The notes under the pieces: model-generated
Told to the model about the DNA's origin: nothing
What the model saw: the letters and a program-made list of their open reading frames with translations, nothing else
The model's database searches: none
NCBI GenBank assembly: GCA_008694505.1
Contig: VZDJ01000216.1
Span: forward strand, 3,217,030 to 3,281,029
DNA: 64,000 nt
Source of the DNA: Cyanoderma ruficeps
Lineage: Eukaryota > Chordata > Aves > Passeriformes > Timaliidae
Direction: 5' to 3'
Part shown: positions 1 to 12,984 of the stretch, in pieces
How positions within the stretch are numbered: the stretch's first letter is position 1
How the letters are laid out: every line of letters starts with the position of its first letter
Position numbers and translations under genes: made by a program

Positions 1-800
1 GGCACCCTGATGTGGAGGTGGCACCAAGGAATGGAGCTGCTGGTGTGAAACAGAAGGGGCTTTGTCACCTGGATCTGAGGACACAAACATCAAATTCACA
101 ATTTATTAAGCAGGAGCATGAAAGAGATTTGAAGGGAAGCAGAGGCACTGCCATGTGAAAGGGGTTCTAATTCCCAGAGCTAATTGCAAAGAATAAATCC
201 CCAGTCAGGAGGGGGAAACGAAGGGGAAATGGTGTCAAAACTATGAATAAACCCAAACAAAATGAAATGAGGAGCTGTCAGCTGCACTCTCCAGTTTGTT
301 TAACAGCCACAGTGGGCGTGTGGGGAGCCCCTGGGGTCCCCTCAGGGTGGGGTTGGACCTTTTGGTGGCATCTCTGGTGGCACCCAGCCAGCAGAGCCTC
401 CAGGAATATCTTGGATTTTTTTTCCTAACCTGTTTTCTGGCAGCTGTGAAACCAGGACAGGCGTGTCAAAAGAATGATATTGTTCTGGAAATCCATTTTC
501 CTTACCTAGAAATGAAGCCAGGGGCGATTTATGTTTCTGAGCCTCACTCTTCTTCTAAGTAATTCCACCCAGAACTTTCTTTATGGACTTGACTGGGTTT
601 GTTTTTTTTTCCCCTGCCCTGTTTTTAATGTTGCTGGCACCAAACCCTTCCCGTGGCGGTGCCGTGGGGGGCTCTGGGGAGGGGATGGGTGGTCCCTGCC
701 CCGGTGTCCCCTCGCAGCATCCCAGGGCACCTCTCCCTGCAGCAGCTCCCTGCCCTGCGCAGCCAGCCCCGGAGCAGCGATCGGGGCTGTAAATCCCGGC
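1..800. other. No gene seen; unique sequence
   Basis: No recognisable coding exon, repeat family or RNA gene. The last 150 bases are GC-rich. Short open frames overlap on both strands and show no protein-family signature. Confidence 0.5.
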
Positions 801-1130
801 CGGGGGAGGTCACGGTGCCGCTCCGCTCTTATCTGGGGCTTTATTAGCAAATCGTTAAAGTGGCTTTTCCCTCCTGATGCTCCGCTTATCAGCAGCCGGG
901 TAAAACGGCAAATCGCATCCCTGATGTGGACGGTCCGGGCAGGAGAAACCCATTTATTTCCCCTAACGGGTTTATCAGCAGATCAAGGAGCTGCTGAAGA
1001 TGTAAGCACCGCGGTTATTTCCCCAGGTGATGGATCTCGCTGTTACACAGCCGCCGGGAGCCTGACAGGGATGGCTGATGGACCCGGGCTCGGCACTGCT
1101 GCCTCATGTATTTCAAGGTCTTGCTTTAAT
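801..1130. promoter_or_regulatory. Candidate conserved non-coding element with GATA motifs
   Basis: Composition changes from GC-rich low complexity to balanced, information-rich sequence. Three GATA-type sites (YTATCW) lie within about 150 bases: TTATCT near 829, TTATCA near 887 and TTATCA near 971. CpG dinucleotides are retained around them. This spacing is what an enhancer bound by GATA factors could look like, but the motif is short and cross-species conservation cannot be seen from one sequence. Confidence 0.3.
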
Positions 1131-2605
1131 TGAGTCCCGTCTCACTGATGTCAGGGGTTTTTTCTTACTTTTTTTTCTTCTTTTTTAATATTATTTTTCC
1201 CCCTTTAGGATGACTTTCCCAAAATAAACGAATGCATTTAATCTCCTGTCCCCTTCCCTCATCTCTCCCTCCCCGTGGCAAATCCAGAGCTGTAAAGAAA
1301 GTGAACAAATTGAAAATCTGTCCTCAGAGTTACTGGGTGAAAAGAGCAGCAAAATCTTCTGATTTCTTTTTTTTTTTCCTTTCTCTTTCTTTTTCATCCT
1401 TTATTTTATTTTATCTTGTAGAAGGGATGTGGATTGGGGGTGAAGGTCCTTCTCAGAGCTGTGGGGCTGAGCATTCCCGTTTTTTATCAGCTCCAGCAGC
1501 GGTGCCCAGGACACTCATTGTGGCTCGTTAGTGGAAAGCCATTGAAACTCGGGATCGATATTTTCTCGGGAGAGATAAGGCCCATTCAATATAATTCCCC
1601 GAGGCAGGCAGAGAAATACCAAGAGCCATCCTCAGAGCAGAAATGCTGAGGGAGCAGCTTCTCCTGCCAGTGCCTGAGGAGGGGACAGGATGGGACATCC
1701 CCCAGCCCCGGGAGTGTGGAAGCTGAGCCAGGACCCAGCCCTCAGCATCCAGGTCCTCTGGAGAGGGGGGGAATTAAATTTGGGGGATGTCTGGGGGGAT
1801 TTGATGGCTCTGTGGGGTTTGGCATCCAGCCAGGGCTACTTGGCACAGGTGCCACTGCTGCCTGCAAAGGGCATCAGGATGGCAAAAATAAATGAATGGA
1901 GTGTCCATGGCCAAGCCCTGGCTGCTGGCTCTGGAATTACAGAGGAAAGGGGCTGGAGGGTGTTCAGACCATCTCCTCCCCATCTCTCAGAGGGCTCCCA
2001 CCACCCTTCACCCTCTGGAAATGAGGTTCCAGTAGAGACCAGTTAGAAACAGGAGAGAAGTTTGTTTTAAGTTTTAGAGAGAGCTGCCAGAGGTATCAGC
2101 TTTTCTCTAAATATAAACCAGAAAACAGGAAATAACGATCTGTCCTAATTTAGTGCCTTTCATCTAAGGATTCAAAGCATCTGACAGCATCACTAAGAAA
2201 TAAGGGAAGACTTTGCAACCTGCATGGAAATGCAGCCGCTCCAGAGCTTTGTGTGCAGCTTTTTGCTGAATGTTGCCTTGCAGCCCCTCACTCTCCAGCC
2301 CTGATTCCATCCCAAATTCCCCCAGTTTGCCATCACTGGGACTGGGACCTGGAAAGTCAGCCCGGGAAATGAGTGATGATCTTGCAGCTTGACACCGTGC
2401 ACGGCTGGCTCCGAGCCACCGAGCGTGGAGGAGTGTTTGTTTAAGGAATTAATTAAATTAATTAATTTTCAGGAGAGCGCTGAGAAAAATAATAGGGAGC
2501 TTCAGCAGCTCTGCCAGCTGTCTGTGTGCAGCAGTGGGAGCAGGGCAGGATCCATCCATGGGCAGGGAGCACAGCAGGCCTGGGCAGTGCTGGGACAGAT
2601 GGGAG
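1131..2605. other. No gene seen; T-rich tracts and a short AATT repeat
   Basis: Poly-T and pyrimidine tracts occur at about 1160-1200 and 1365-1410. A further AGATAAG GATA-type site lies near 1573. A 21-base AATTAATTAA-type repeat sits at 2447-2467. The remainder is unique sequence without a recognisable exon. Confidence 0.5.
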
Positions 2606-3064
2606 TCACAGAATCAGGGGATGGCTTGGCTTGGAAGGGACATCTAAAGCTCAGCTCGTTCCAACCTCTCCCATGGGCAGGGACACCTGACACTCTCCCA
2701 GGTTGCTCCAAAGCTCGTTCAACCTGGCCTTGGACATGTCCAGGGATGGGGCAGCCACAGCTGCTCTGAGAAACCTGTGCCAGGGCCTCCCCACCCTCAC
2801 TATAAATAATTTTTTCCTTATATTCAGTCTGAAATGACCCTTTTTTAGTTTTAAATCATCACCCCTTGTCTTACCACAACAGCTCCTGCTAAAAAGTCTG
2901 TCCCCATCTTTCTTATCCGCTCCCTTCAGGCACTGGAAGGGGCTCTGAGGTCTCCCTGGAGCCTTCTCCTCTCCAGGTGAGCACCCCCAGCTCTCCCAGC
3001 CTGGCTCCAGAGCAGAGGGGCTCCAGCCCTTGGAGCATCTCCATGGTCTCCTCTGTACCCACAG
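2606..3064 (-). mobile_element. CR1 LINE 3'-end fragment
   Basis: Read on the minus strand this is the 3' part of a chicken-repeat-1 LINE. The + strand starts with tcacagaatca, the reverse of the CR1 tail, and passes through the familiar blocks (ccatgggcagggacacc, gttgctccaaagc, gtgccagggcctccccaccc). It ends in ggagcatctccatgg, a piece of the region between ORF2 and the 3' end. The copy is 5'-truncated, as almost all CR1 insertions are, with no intact frame. Confidence 0.9.
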
Positions 3065-3290
3065 GAACCCACCCATGCCCTTCTCCTACAGAAGCTGTAA
3101 GTGGGGAGATCCTGGTCTGTACTTCCAGCAAGACTTTCCTCAGGGAAAGGCCCCCCCGGCTGCCCTGGCTGCTGCAGAGCCTGGGCCCTGCAACTGCTGC
3201 TTCTCCCTCTCCTGGCATTGATGCCTTCAGTTTTATCTTTCATGTATTTCAGGTTCTGTGCTGCCCAGGTGTTCTGAGCTCACAAGTCAG

Positions 3291-3660
3291 TGTCACTCAG
3301 CTCTGCACAGAGCAGGGACACAAAACAAATCCTTTTCCTGCTGCACACCAAGGACAACTTTCAGGCCTAAAAGCACAAACAAGGGTGGGCTGAGGAGAGG
3401 AACAAGCAGGATGGGACCTCACAGCCTGAAACTGGAATTGGACAATTAAACCCCAATATGCAAATGGACCAAAAACTTATAAAAGTGTGAGACCTGGTGG
3501 CTGTTTGTCCATTTTGTGACCATTTTGGGCCCACCTTGGGTGTAGCCCTGGCCAGGCCCTGTCATGCCCAAGGTGTGTCCTTAAAGGTCTTTCAATAATT
3601 ATCGACTTTATTCTCTTAGCTCTGCGCAGTCTCTGTTCCAGTTCAGCCTTCCCAAGGGAT
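3291..3660 (+). mobile_element. Degenerate ERVL-like solo LTR
   Basis: This aligns by eye along its length with the LTR at about 24367-24723. Shared blocks include ccaaggac, a caggcc(c)t-aaaag box, aaatggaccaaaa, a ccttgggtg(t/c)agccc block, cccaaggtgt and ttattctctt. A TATA box (TATAAAAG, 3478-3485) is visible. The polyadenylation signal has decayed (aataatta near 3593). The element begins near tgtcactcag and ends near a cccaagg block; exact ends and a target duplication are not clear. No internal retroviral sequence adjoins it. Confidence 0.65.
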
Positions 3661-5274
3661 CAGCATTCCCAATCCTCCACCTTTGCTGCCCCCTGAGCCC
3701 CTGGGGGTGCTCTGCCCCATGTCCCTCATCCTCACCAAGTCTGGCACTCCGGGATCTCCGTGCATGATTTGCCCTGGAAACAAAGGAGGATGTTTCACCA
3801 GACGGACCTGCAGGGTTCCTCAGCCACCAGACCCTCAGGGCATCAGCAAGAGGATGTTCCTTGGCTGTCCCAGGCTCCTGTGACATTCCTGTCCCTCTGC
3901 AAAGGCTCGCTCAGGTTTGGCACTGAGCTCTGAGCCCTCTTGGTTCCTGTCCCACCCTTTGCCATCTCTGCATCTGGGTCAGACGGTGACAGTGGCTGGG
4001 AGCCCCTCTGGCTGTCACCCCAGCAGCAGTGACTCCACAATCTGTGTCACCACACAGCAGTGACAGCCCGCTGCCCTTCCAGCTGTGCCCAGGTGGGCCC
4101 AGGCCCAGACTTGGGAGCAAGAAGTTCATGAAAGAAAAGTGGGAGGCAACAGATTTCCCCACTTAATTAACTCACCAAATTAATCCCAATTAGGAGCTGT
4201 AATTGGGGTTATAATGGTTAATCATCTTTCCCCCCAAGCCACAACTGCAGGATCTGTCTTTAACTGCATTGCAAAGGGGAGGACATGCTGTGACCTGTCC
4301 ATGACACCAGAGCTGTCACCCAGGCATCCCCTGGGGGATGGGTTGGGTCTGGGCCCCTCCACCTGCTGCTCCCCAGGGTGGGGGACAGGTGAGGGGACAC
4401 CTCTGTGTGACCCAGTGACCCCCTGACTGAATTTCACCATCACCACCTTGCCAAGAACGCTGCGAATTCGGCTGCTCATGCTCCTGTTTGAGCAGGTTCC
4501 TGAAAACCAAAGTGTGGGGACATTTCAGGGAGTTCCCTGCTGCTGCTCCGGGCTGCAGAGAGCCTGGCTGAGAACATCTGCTTGTCCTTCTTCTCCTGGG
4601 CACGGGAACCCAGCAGTGCCAGGTGGCCTCAGCAGGGATACGGAACAGCCCTTTCCTCCTGCTTTGTTCGGGATCACAGGAGGGGCTCTGGACCCCTCAG
4701 GTCCCAGGGGTGCTCAGGATTGTGCCCAGCCCTGCCTCCAAACCCTCCTTGCTTCACTCCTGCTCCCTCCAGCCAGCAAAACCTAAAGCTCTTCCCTGCA
4801 CCCCTCTCCTGCTCATGAAGCTCCTGTGGGGGCATCCCAGCACACCTTTGCTGTTACCTTGGGGAATTTGCTTCCCGAGCCATGGGATGTCAAATCCCCA
4901 CCCCTTCCTGATTCCTCCCCAGGCACTGGGAAAGATTCTGCCAATGCTCCGTTGAAAATTGGCCAGGAGGCTGAAAGATGAACTTTTGGAGAGGCTTTGT
5001 CTGCAAAGGCCGGCTCCCAGCATGGCCACAAGGGGATCTTGGATGCCCGGTGTCCTGGGTGCATTAAAGCAGTCAGACAAAGCTCCATTAAATACCCCCA
5101 GAAAGGACAAATTCACCGACAAAACCACACTGCCAACATTCAGCAGCACAGAAAATAGAGGATTATGCTCCTTACATTTGGCTCAGCATCATCCAAAACT
5201 GCAGGGAATTGTGCACCACAGATCCCGGGGTTGTCTCTCTTGGAAGCCTGTTCTGCTGCAGAGGAAGGGCAAAG
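3661..5274. other. No gene seen; unique sequence
   Basis: Unique, moderately GC-rich DNA. No repeat family, exon or RNA gene could be recognised. Confidence 0.5.
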
Positions 5275-5311
5275 CTCCTCATCCTCCTCCTCATCCTCCT
5301 CCTCCTCCTCT
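5275..5311. repeat. (TCC)n microsatellite
   Basis: Imperfect run of ctcctcatcctcctcctc type, about 37 bases. It explains the poly-Ser, poly-Leu and poly-Glu runs of the short open frames crossing it. Confidence 0.9.
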
Positions 5312-5389
5312 GGCCGCCCCAGCACAGGCAGAGCCTTCTCACCCGCCCACCCCTCAGCTCCTCCATCGCCCACCAGGGGCTCAGCCGGT

Positions 5390-5560
5390 TTTGTAGCTGC
5401 TATTTCGGCTGGGTGTTTTTGTTGTAAGTGTCGTTGAACAGGAAAAATAAAAACTCGAGGCCCCCGGTGGTATTTTTAGTCCCGTATCGGTGACTCGCTC
5501 GAAAGCCTCAGCAGGACTGTAAAATGAAATTAATCTGCATCTGCCGTGCGTCACTTTTAC
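5390..5560. promoter_or_regulatory. Candidate conserved non-coding element
   Basis: Balanced-composition block with retained CpGs between GC-rich stretches. It contains the A-rich run ggaaaaataaaaactcgagg and a TAAT-type core (gaaattaatctgc). Its texture differs from the neighbouring DNA; no motif is decisive. Confidence 0.2.
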
Positions 5561-8500
5561 AAAGCTCGTCTCCTCCTGCTCCTGCGGGGATGGTTTGTGC
5601 AACCCTCGGCTTGGGAGAGCGCCAAGTACCTGCCAGGCAGCCCCAGAACAGCTGACAGCAGTGGGGAGCCAGCAGGGATGGGGGTGAGGGGTGGGCACAG
5701 GGAAGGAAATCGGATCCTCCTGGAGTTTTGCAGCGAGGTTGTGCCTCATCCGGCTGCTCAGGTGCCCCCCAGGCCCTGTCTGGGCTGAGCTGCACTGGTG
5801 GCACTGGTTTGCTGGCAGGGGGAACTGGGGGATCGGCTGGGGGAAACTGGGAACCCCCAGCAGTTCCCTACAACCCTGGGTGGGGAGAGAGAAGAGTTAT
5901 TGCCATGGAGACTGATGAGGGAGTTGGAAACTGGCTGCCGTGAAATCCAGTTTGGGAGTTTATGGAAGCGCCCCACAGGTGCTGGGGATGGTGATCCATG
6001 TGCCAGGGGATGGCCGGGATGGCCTGATGTCCCAGGGCAGGGCTGAGCCCCACTGCATCCCCCACACGGGTTATCAGGGGCCAAACTGGAGTAACAAATC
6101 CCCAGAGTGGGGAAGGGAGCAGCCCAAGCTGGAGTGATGTGGTGGGGACGGAGCTGCTGGGTGTGTCTGGGCTCTCAGCCTCACAGGCTGCCAGCAGCCA
6201 GGCCTGGGGATTGCACAGGAACACTCAAACAGCCCAGGGTGGAATTGCAGCATCAGGAATCTCCAAGAGGAGGCTGGGAGGGAAGAGCAGGACTGGGATG
6301 AGGGTTGGCAGGAGCAGCAGGGGGAATTGGGGGATGCTCCTGGCTTGGCAGCACTGAGGTGAAGGGAACAGCGCTGAACTGCTCTTCCTCCCCACCCAAA
6401 CCCAGCAAAACATCTCCTGTTTGGGTTTTGGGTTTGTTCCACTTCCTGAAACGGGACTTTGGGAAAACAGGAGAGGCCAGGACACCCCGGGGCTGAGTGT
6501 CTGCTTTCCAAGAGGGAGGTGTCCTCAGTGGGGACTCAGATGGCTTTTGTCACCCTTCCCACGGGCCGTGCTCCCTGGCCCACACAGTTTCAAATCCCCC
6601 AGGATGCCTCTGGCCCTTCCAGCTTTGCTCCTGGCACAGCCCTGGCGGGCACCTGTGGGGTCTGGGTCCCACCCAGGGCAGGAGAAGCAGCTCCGTGTCC
6701 CTCCCCCTCTTTCCCCCACATGCAGCAGCTGGCAGAGGGCTCCTCCCTGTGCAGGTCTGAGCGCCTCCCCAGGGCTGGTGATTCTCCAGCGTGCCCACTC
6801 CCCCATCCCATGAGCGTGGAAACACCCTCTGGCATTCCCAGCCCTTCATTGTCTGCTGTCACCTTGCCTGGTCAGACACAGCACTGGCCGTGTCCCCTTG
6901 CTCTGGGCTGGGGGAATGGCCCCATGTCAGGGCATCCTCCCACCCCAGACAGGCCCTGCAGGGCCAGCAGATGTTCTGGCTGCAAATCCCGAGACTATCC
7001 CTGCTTGGGATGAGATGAACTGATGGCAAAGGGATGGGAGCTCATGAGACCTCAGGGGAGGAGAGGAGGTTTCCTCACAGCTGTGGCACTAAAAACACCT
7101 TTGTGCCCTTGTCCCCTATCCCCAGGGGCCTGGACACAGTAGGATGGGGCCAGCCCGGCCTCCAGCGAGCCCATTTCGTGCTGCAGGAAGGGTGGGAGCA
7201 GCTGGAGCCTATAAAATGTTTCTAGAGGTGAGGTTTGGGCTGTGCTGCTGCAGGCTGGGGGCTCTGGGCTGACCCTGGCTGCAGGAGCAGGGATGGTTTG
7301 GGGGGCCTGAGGCTCCTCTGGGAGTTGGTATCCCCAGCTCTGTGCCCTGAGGGGAGGACTGGGGGGTGTTGACAGGCACAGGGGTGATGGTTTGGGGGCT
7401 GTCTCCTCAGGGAGGCAGCCTGAGTCTCAAGAGCCAGCCTGGGCTGGGCAGGGCCCCTAACCCCAGGTTTTGGGGTAGATTGAGGGGCTGTGCCCCCCCT
7501 CAGTGCTGGGCTGGTGCCCAAGGGCTCAGCTTGCCCTTGCTGGGGCTGAACACAGCTCTCATGTTCACTGTAACCTCAGGATGCCCTTTAATTTTTAATG
7601 CTTCAATAAAACAGTAATTACAAACACTGGAATTGGTGGTTTTTAAGCAGAAAGTATTAACTTCCCAGGGTTTAATTATTCAACAGAAATTAAGGAAAGT
7701 GGGGCTGGATCCTGCTGGCTCTCTCGGTTTTTCCTGGTCCCCATCTGTTTTGCAGGGAGGGGCCCATCTCTGGCGTGCCAGGGCTCCCCAATGCCATAAA
7801 AATCCAGGGCAGAGGTGAAGGGGGCACCAATGGGCTGGGTCAGGGTGAGGAGAGCTCTGCGGGGCAGAAGGAATCCCCCTCTAAATGGCTCCCTCTCTAC
7901 TCCCTGCAGGATTTGCAGCCAAGGCAGGGCAGGATCACATCTCCCTGGGAGGTTGGTGACTGCTGGGATCCCAGTTGATGCCACTGGGGTCTGTGCATCA
8001 ACCCCATTGGGGATCCTGGGGCAGGCGGCACCTCAGGAGGGGACACCATCACCCCGTGGTGGTGACCCTTGTGACCCCCAGCCAGTGCCTGCCCCCACCC
8101 CCTGACCAGGAGGGGACTCAGGAGCTGCCAGTCTTTGTTTTCTGGAGTTTTCTGCAGCCTGGGCTTTGCTCTGAGTTCCCTGGGAAGGTTTCAGGCTCGT
8201 TTTCAATTCCTCTGCTCCAGCAGGGTGTAGCTTAAGGCACCTGTGATGGGGAATGGTCTGTGCAGACCAGGAGAGCTCCCAGGGATGCTGAAATACAGCA
8301 AAGCAGCTGGAGCTTCGGCAGAGCCGGTGGGTTTGGGCTGGGTTTGGACCCCCCACCCTGCAGTGGGGCTGGGAAAGCCTCGAAGAGGAAGGCAAGGGAT
8401 GGGGAAACAGGGATAAAATATTCCCTGTGAGGAGTGGTGGGGATTTGGGGGATCCTTGTGCTGGGACGGGACCAGTTGGGGTTTTCCAGTTTCTTGCACC

Positions 8501-9027
8501 CACATCTCACACCTCAGCCCTTTCCCCACGCCCACAAAGCCCCTTTTCCATGTAAGGCTCCTCCTGTATCATCCCACCCCAAGGCACGTACCCCCTCGGG
8601 GATGGACTCCAGGAGCTGCTGCTGGATGATGATTCAGGGAACCTCTGCTGGAAAAGCGAGTTGTTCCTGTTAATAGGAAGAGTGAACTGTAATAACTTCA
8701 TTGGTGAGCAAACCTGTCTGCAGTGGGACGGTGAGGAGACAGCGAGGGCTCCTCTGAGGTGGGAATGCCTTTGTCAGCGCTGGGGGATGAGCTGCAGTGA
8801 GTGGGGTGGGGATGATGGCTCTGCTGATGAGGTGCTGGGGACGGGGAAGGAACGTGGGCTCATTTGCAAGGGAAATGAAATTATCACCTGCTCTGCTGTC
8901 CTCACATCGCAGAGCTTGATGAGCTGTGCCGGGAGGGGGCTGGAGGTGGTGGCCATGAGAGCACCCGGGGCTGGGGACCTCTGTGCAGGAGCAGGGCCTC
9001 ACACACGTGGGGCAGCTGCAGCCCCCC
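5561..9027. other. No gene seen; GC-rich unique sequence
   Basis: About 3.5 kb of GC-rich DNA full of ctggg and cccag words, with many overlapping spurious open frames on both strands. No repeat family or conserved exon was recognised. Around 7570-7690 it is briefly AT-rich. Confidence 0.5.
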
Positions 9028-9164
9028 GAGGGGGCTGGGGTGATCCCTTGTCCACCCGGAGGGGCCTGGGGTGATCCCCTGCCCACCCTGAGGGGTCCCC
9101 TACGCACCCTGAGGGGTCTGGGGTGATTCCCTGCCCTCCCTGAAGGGTCTGGAGTGACCTACTG
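9028..9164 (+). repeat. ~31-bp tandem repeat, about 4-5 units
   Basis: Units begin gaggggnctggggtgat and run into cctgcccaccct. One unit has an internal deletion of about 10 bases, and the last is diverged and incomplete. This is a short GC-rich minisatellite. Confidence 0.8.
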
Positions 9165-10644
9165 CCCATGGGGTGGCCTTGTTGTCCCCTTTGTCACCGC
9201 TCCACCCAGAGCCTCACCTTGCCCTGCTCAGGCTGTATTTAGGGAGGGTCACAGCAGGGAATGGGGGTCAGTCCCCCCTGGAAGAGGGGTGGTGGGTAAG
9301 GGGAGGAGATGCTGCTGCTCCAGGTGGGATGTGGAGTGAATCCTGGTGATGCCCAGGGCTCTCACCCTGTGCTGTCACACAGATTCACGTCCCCAGGTGG
9401 GTCTCATCCTGTGGGATGGTGGCTTTGGCTTGTGCTGGGAGTTTGGGGGACCTTCCCTGGGGCACAGGGCAGCGTGTCCTGTCAGGGACAGGGTGTGACC
9501 CTTCCTCCCCGAGCCAGGGCTGCTGCTCTGCCATAATGCAAGTATCTCCTCGTTCCCATCCCATACAGAGTCCGTCAGCGGTTCCCAGCTGGGAGCAGAG
9601 CTCCCTGGGCTCTGTTCCTCAGGGTGATGTCTGCTGGCCTGGAAAGAGAAGGGGATTGGGCTTAAAGGAGGAGCAGGGGAGAGGGAAGGGGTGATTTAAT
9701 TCTCTTGATGAGTTGTGGCAGTGCTGGCCTGGTGAGAGACCCGGCTGCTCCCTGCCAGCTCCACAGAGAGAGTTCACTGCTCTGTCACCAATCATTTGGG
9801 GCATTTTATTCAGGTCTAACTTTGATTTAACTTCACTAGATTATAAAGAACTAAAAGTCATTCCAAGGCACTTCATTCAGAGGGGAAAAAAAAAAAAAGC
9901 CCAAACGGGGTAGTTTGATGTTGTCAGAATGATTTTCCACTCCTTCAAAATAATCTCACAAAACTGACCCAGATTTTACAAGGCACTCCAACTTTCAAAG
10001 ACCTTCCTGCCTGTGCAGGAGATGGGTCTGTAAAATATATATATCTATATATTTTTTTTCCTTTCCCCATCAGTAATTTCACAGAACCTGTGCCTTGCCT
10101 CAGTCCTGTGGGATCCTTGAGGGTGTGATGCTTTGTAGGAAACATGATCCAGCCTCGTGGCTCATCCCAGAGCTGAAAGCTGCTGTGATGCTCCCAGGAA
10201 TGAGGTGAGATGCTCTGGGGAGAGGCTGCAGGGTGTCCTCATGTGTGGGAAGAATGGAAACCCGTGTCACAGCCAGGTGTGACAGCAATGCCCTGCCCCA
10301 GCTGCCTTGTGGAAGAGCCTGTCCTGGGTTTTTGGGAAGCTCAGGCTGGCTCAGGTGTGGGTGGGGATGAGCAGAGGATGAACAGTAATTGTTGATTTTG
10401 TGCTCTGAAGCTGTCTGGGGTAGCAGGGGGGGCTGTGAGCTTCCATTTGGGAGAGGCAGGTTGGCAGGCTGATGGAGGCCGGGTTAATTGCTGCTTCCTT
10501 GTTGATTCGGTGGATTGGTGCTGGAGAAGGAGGACAAGGCAGCCCTGGGCTGAGCACCCAGAGAACAAGCAGGGCTGGCTTGGCTCTGTGCCCCCAGCCA
10601 TGGGCTGAGGGACCTGCGCTGCCCACTGCCCCGGCTCACAGAGC
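9165..10644. other. No gene seen; unique sequence with short A and AT tracts
   Basis: Contains a poly-A run near 9888-9898 and an (AT)n-type stretch with a T run near 10033-10060. The rest is unique and without a recognisable gene. Confidence 0.5.
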
Positions 10645-11060
10645 TCACACCGTCACCAGGGTGGAAGAGACCTCCAGGGTCATCGAGGCCAACCCAGCCC
10701 CAACACCTCAGCTAAAGCACAGCACCCAGTGCCACATCCAGTCTTTGTTTAAACACATCCAGGGATGGTGACTCCACCACCTCCCCGGACAGACCATTCC
10801 AGTACTTTATTATCCTTTCTCTGAAAAACATTTTCCTGATATCCAACCTATATTTCCCTTGGTGCAGCTTGAGGCTGTGTCCTCTCCTTCTGTCAGTGCT
10901 GCCTGGAGAAAGAGACCAACCCCCACCTGAGCACAGCCACCTTTCAGGGAGTTGTAGGGAGTGACAAGGTCACACCTGAGTCTCCTTTTCTCCAGGCTAA
11001 ACAACCCCAGCTCCCTCAACCATTCCTCACAGGGTTTGTGTTCCCAGCCCCTCACCACGG
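10645..11060 (-). mobile_element. CR1 LINE 3'-end fragment
   Basis: The + strand reads tcaccagggtggaagagacc and then gtcatcgaggccaaccc, the reverse complement of the CR1 terminal block, and continues for about 400 bases to the ctccaggctaaacaacccc and cagggtttgtg blocks. It is 5'-truncated and older than some other copies in the window. Confidence 0.9.
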
Positions 11061-11436
11061 CTGTCCCAATTTCCATGAGTTAATGATGATTGGATGGATC
11101 TGGCTGATGATCCCGGGGTGCTGCAGCTCTCGGGGATGGAGCAGGGGAGAGCTGTGGGAGCCATTCCAACATCCCCAACTCAACAGCCTCCCTCAGCCCG
11201 GGGGCATCGACCTGTGGCTGCAGAGTGGCCCAAAGCTCAGCTGTGGGGAGGTGTCAATGCCCGGGGTGAGGGTCTGGGGGCATGGCCCAGGCTGCTCTGT
11301 GCCCCACTCCCCACCCTGGGCTGTGAATCCAAAAACTGCATTCCCTCATGGAGATGGAGCCCAGGAGCACCAAGGGGACTTTTGACAATGACATGGACAG
11401 ACAGGACAAGGGGGAATGGCTCCACTGCCAGAGGGC
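11061..11436. other. No gene seen; unique sequence
   Basis: GC-rich spacer between two oppositely oriented CR1 fragments; nothing recognised. Confidence 0.5.
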
Positions 11437-11667
11437 AGGGTTGGATGGGATATTGGGAAGGAATTGTTCCCTGTGAGGGTGGGCAGGCCCTGGCACAGGG
11501 TGCCCAGAGCAGCTGTGGCTGCCCCTGGATCCCTGGCAGTGCCCAAGGCCAGGCTGGATGGGGCTTGGAGCAGCCTGGGACAGTGGAAGGTGTCCCTGCC
11601 CATGGCAGGGGTGGAATGAGATGAGCTTTAGGCTCCCTTCCAACCCAAACCACTCTGATTCTCTGAC
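11437..11667 (+). mobile_element. CR1 LINE 3'-end fragment
   Basis: Sense-strand CR1. It runs from ttggatgggatattggg and gtgagggtgggcaggccctg, through gcagctgtggctgcccc and ggctggatggggcttgg, to cccttccaacccaaacc and the terminal gattctctga. It is well preserved, so probably a relatively young subfamily. Confidence 0.92.
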
Positions 11668-12984
11668 AGGATTCTGCCTTTAGCAGATAAAGATGCATGG
11701 ATGTTTCCAAAGGAGATTGCTGTAGGCAGGTGCAAAGTAGGCAGCTACCTTCCAAAAATGGGGAAGTGGAGAGAGAGAGAGGAAGATAAAGAGGAGCCAG
11801 CTGAAAGCAGGGGCTGTGCCAAAAGTGCCTTCTATTTATGATCACACAAGGTCAACAATAATCCCCACAGCTACGAGCACATAAAAATTGATCCTTTCCT
11901 GAAGAGATTGATGGATTCGTGGTCAGGACACATTCTCTGATCCTGCTGCCCTCGACGTAGCTGGAATTTGTGGAGATGGTGTCTGCTCCTCTGTGGAGGT
12001 CTAAATAGCTTCTCAAAAAGCAACCACTTCCAGTTCTGACCTGGGGTCCTGGGGAGTTGCTGTAAATGAGGGAAATGCCCCTCCAGCTGACGGGCTGTAT
12101 ATCCACAGGTGAGCAGCTGCCTGCTGGGGGTCGAGGCTTTTCATCCTGCCCCAAATCCCAGCCTGGGCTGAGCGGGGTGATGCTCACCCTACACACCTCT
12201 CGGCTCCTGCCCAAAATCTTTTCTGCTCCTGCACAAACCCTCGGCACCTCAGAGAGGTGACAGTCGTGGGGGCCACATCCCACCCGGGGCCAGCACAGAG
12301 CCGTGTGATGCAGCCCCTGTGAGGCTGAAGGCTCTGTCACTCTCTCCCGGTGCTGCTGTGGGAGGGAAGAAGGGCTGAGCATTTCCAAGGCCTCCATCTC
12401 CTTCCCCAGCTCTTCCCAAGCTCATCTTGCCGCTCCGATGTCAGCTGGAAATCTCCTTCTCTTCTTTATTTTAACAATCCCCAGCTTTCAAAGCCGGGCT
12501 GTTTGAAACCGCTTTGTTTCCCACCAGCGGCAGGAAGCTCCCAAACAAAGCCGGTTTATTTGTCACAGCCTCATCCCTGCAGCTATTAAATCCTCGGCAC
12601 TCCTGAATTCCTGGGAAGTTTGCTGGGTAGTGCCAGGACCTCCGAGCAAAGAGCACGGGCTGTAACATCCCCGTGAGTAACCTGTGCCCTGTGTCTCCCA
12701 GCTGGTGAACAAGCAGCTTTAGGTGTGCTCAGAAGGCTTTTCTGCAGTTTTGGTGCACTGAGGGTGTTACATAACCTGCACAGAGGGATCCCGGCGCTGG
12801 GGCTTGGGGAGGGCGGGGAGGGATGGGCTGCTGGGGGTGTGCAAAGAGAATCGATGCCAGGCTTTTTAACAACCACACGGGTATTGAACAAAGCTTTGTG
12901 AGGGCCTTTCAGGCAGCGCTGGGCTCCCTCTGTGTGATGTGACAGGGTTTGTTGTGCTGGGAATGGGGACCTGTGCAAGTGCTG
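11668..12984. other. No gene seen; unique sequence
   Basis: No repeat or exon recognised. The part at about 12470-12660 has balanced composition with gctttgtttcccacc-type words and could be a weakly constrained block, but nothing decisive is visible. Confidence 0.45.
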
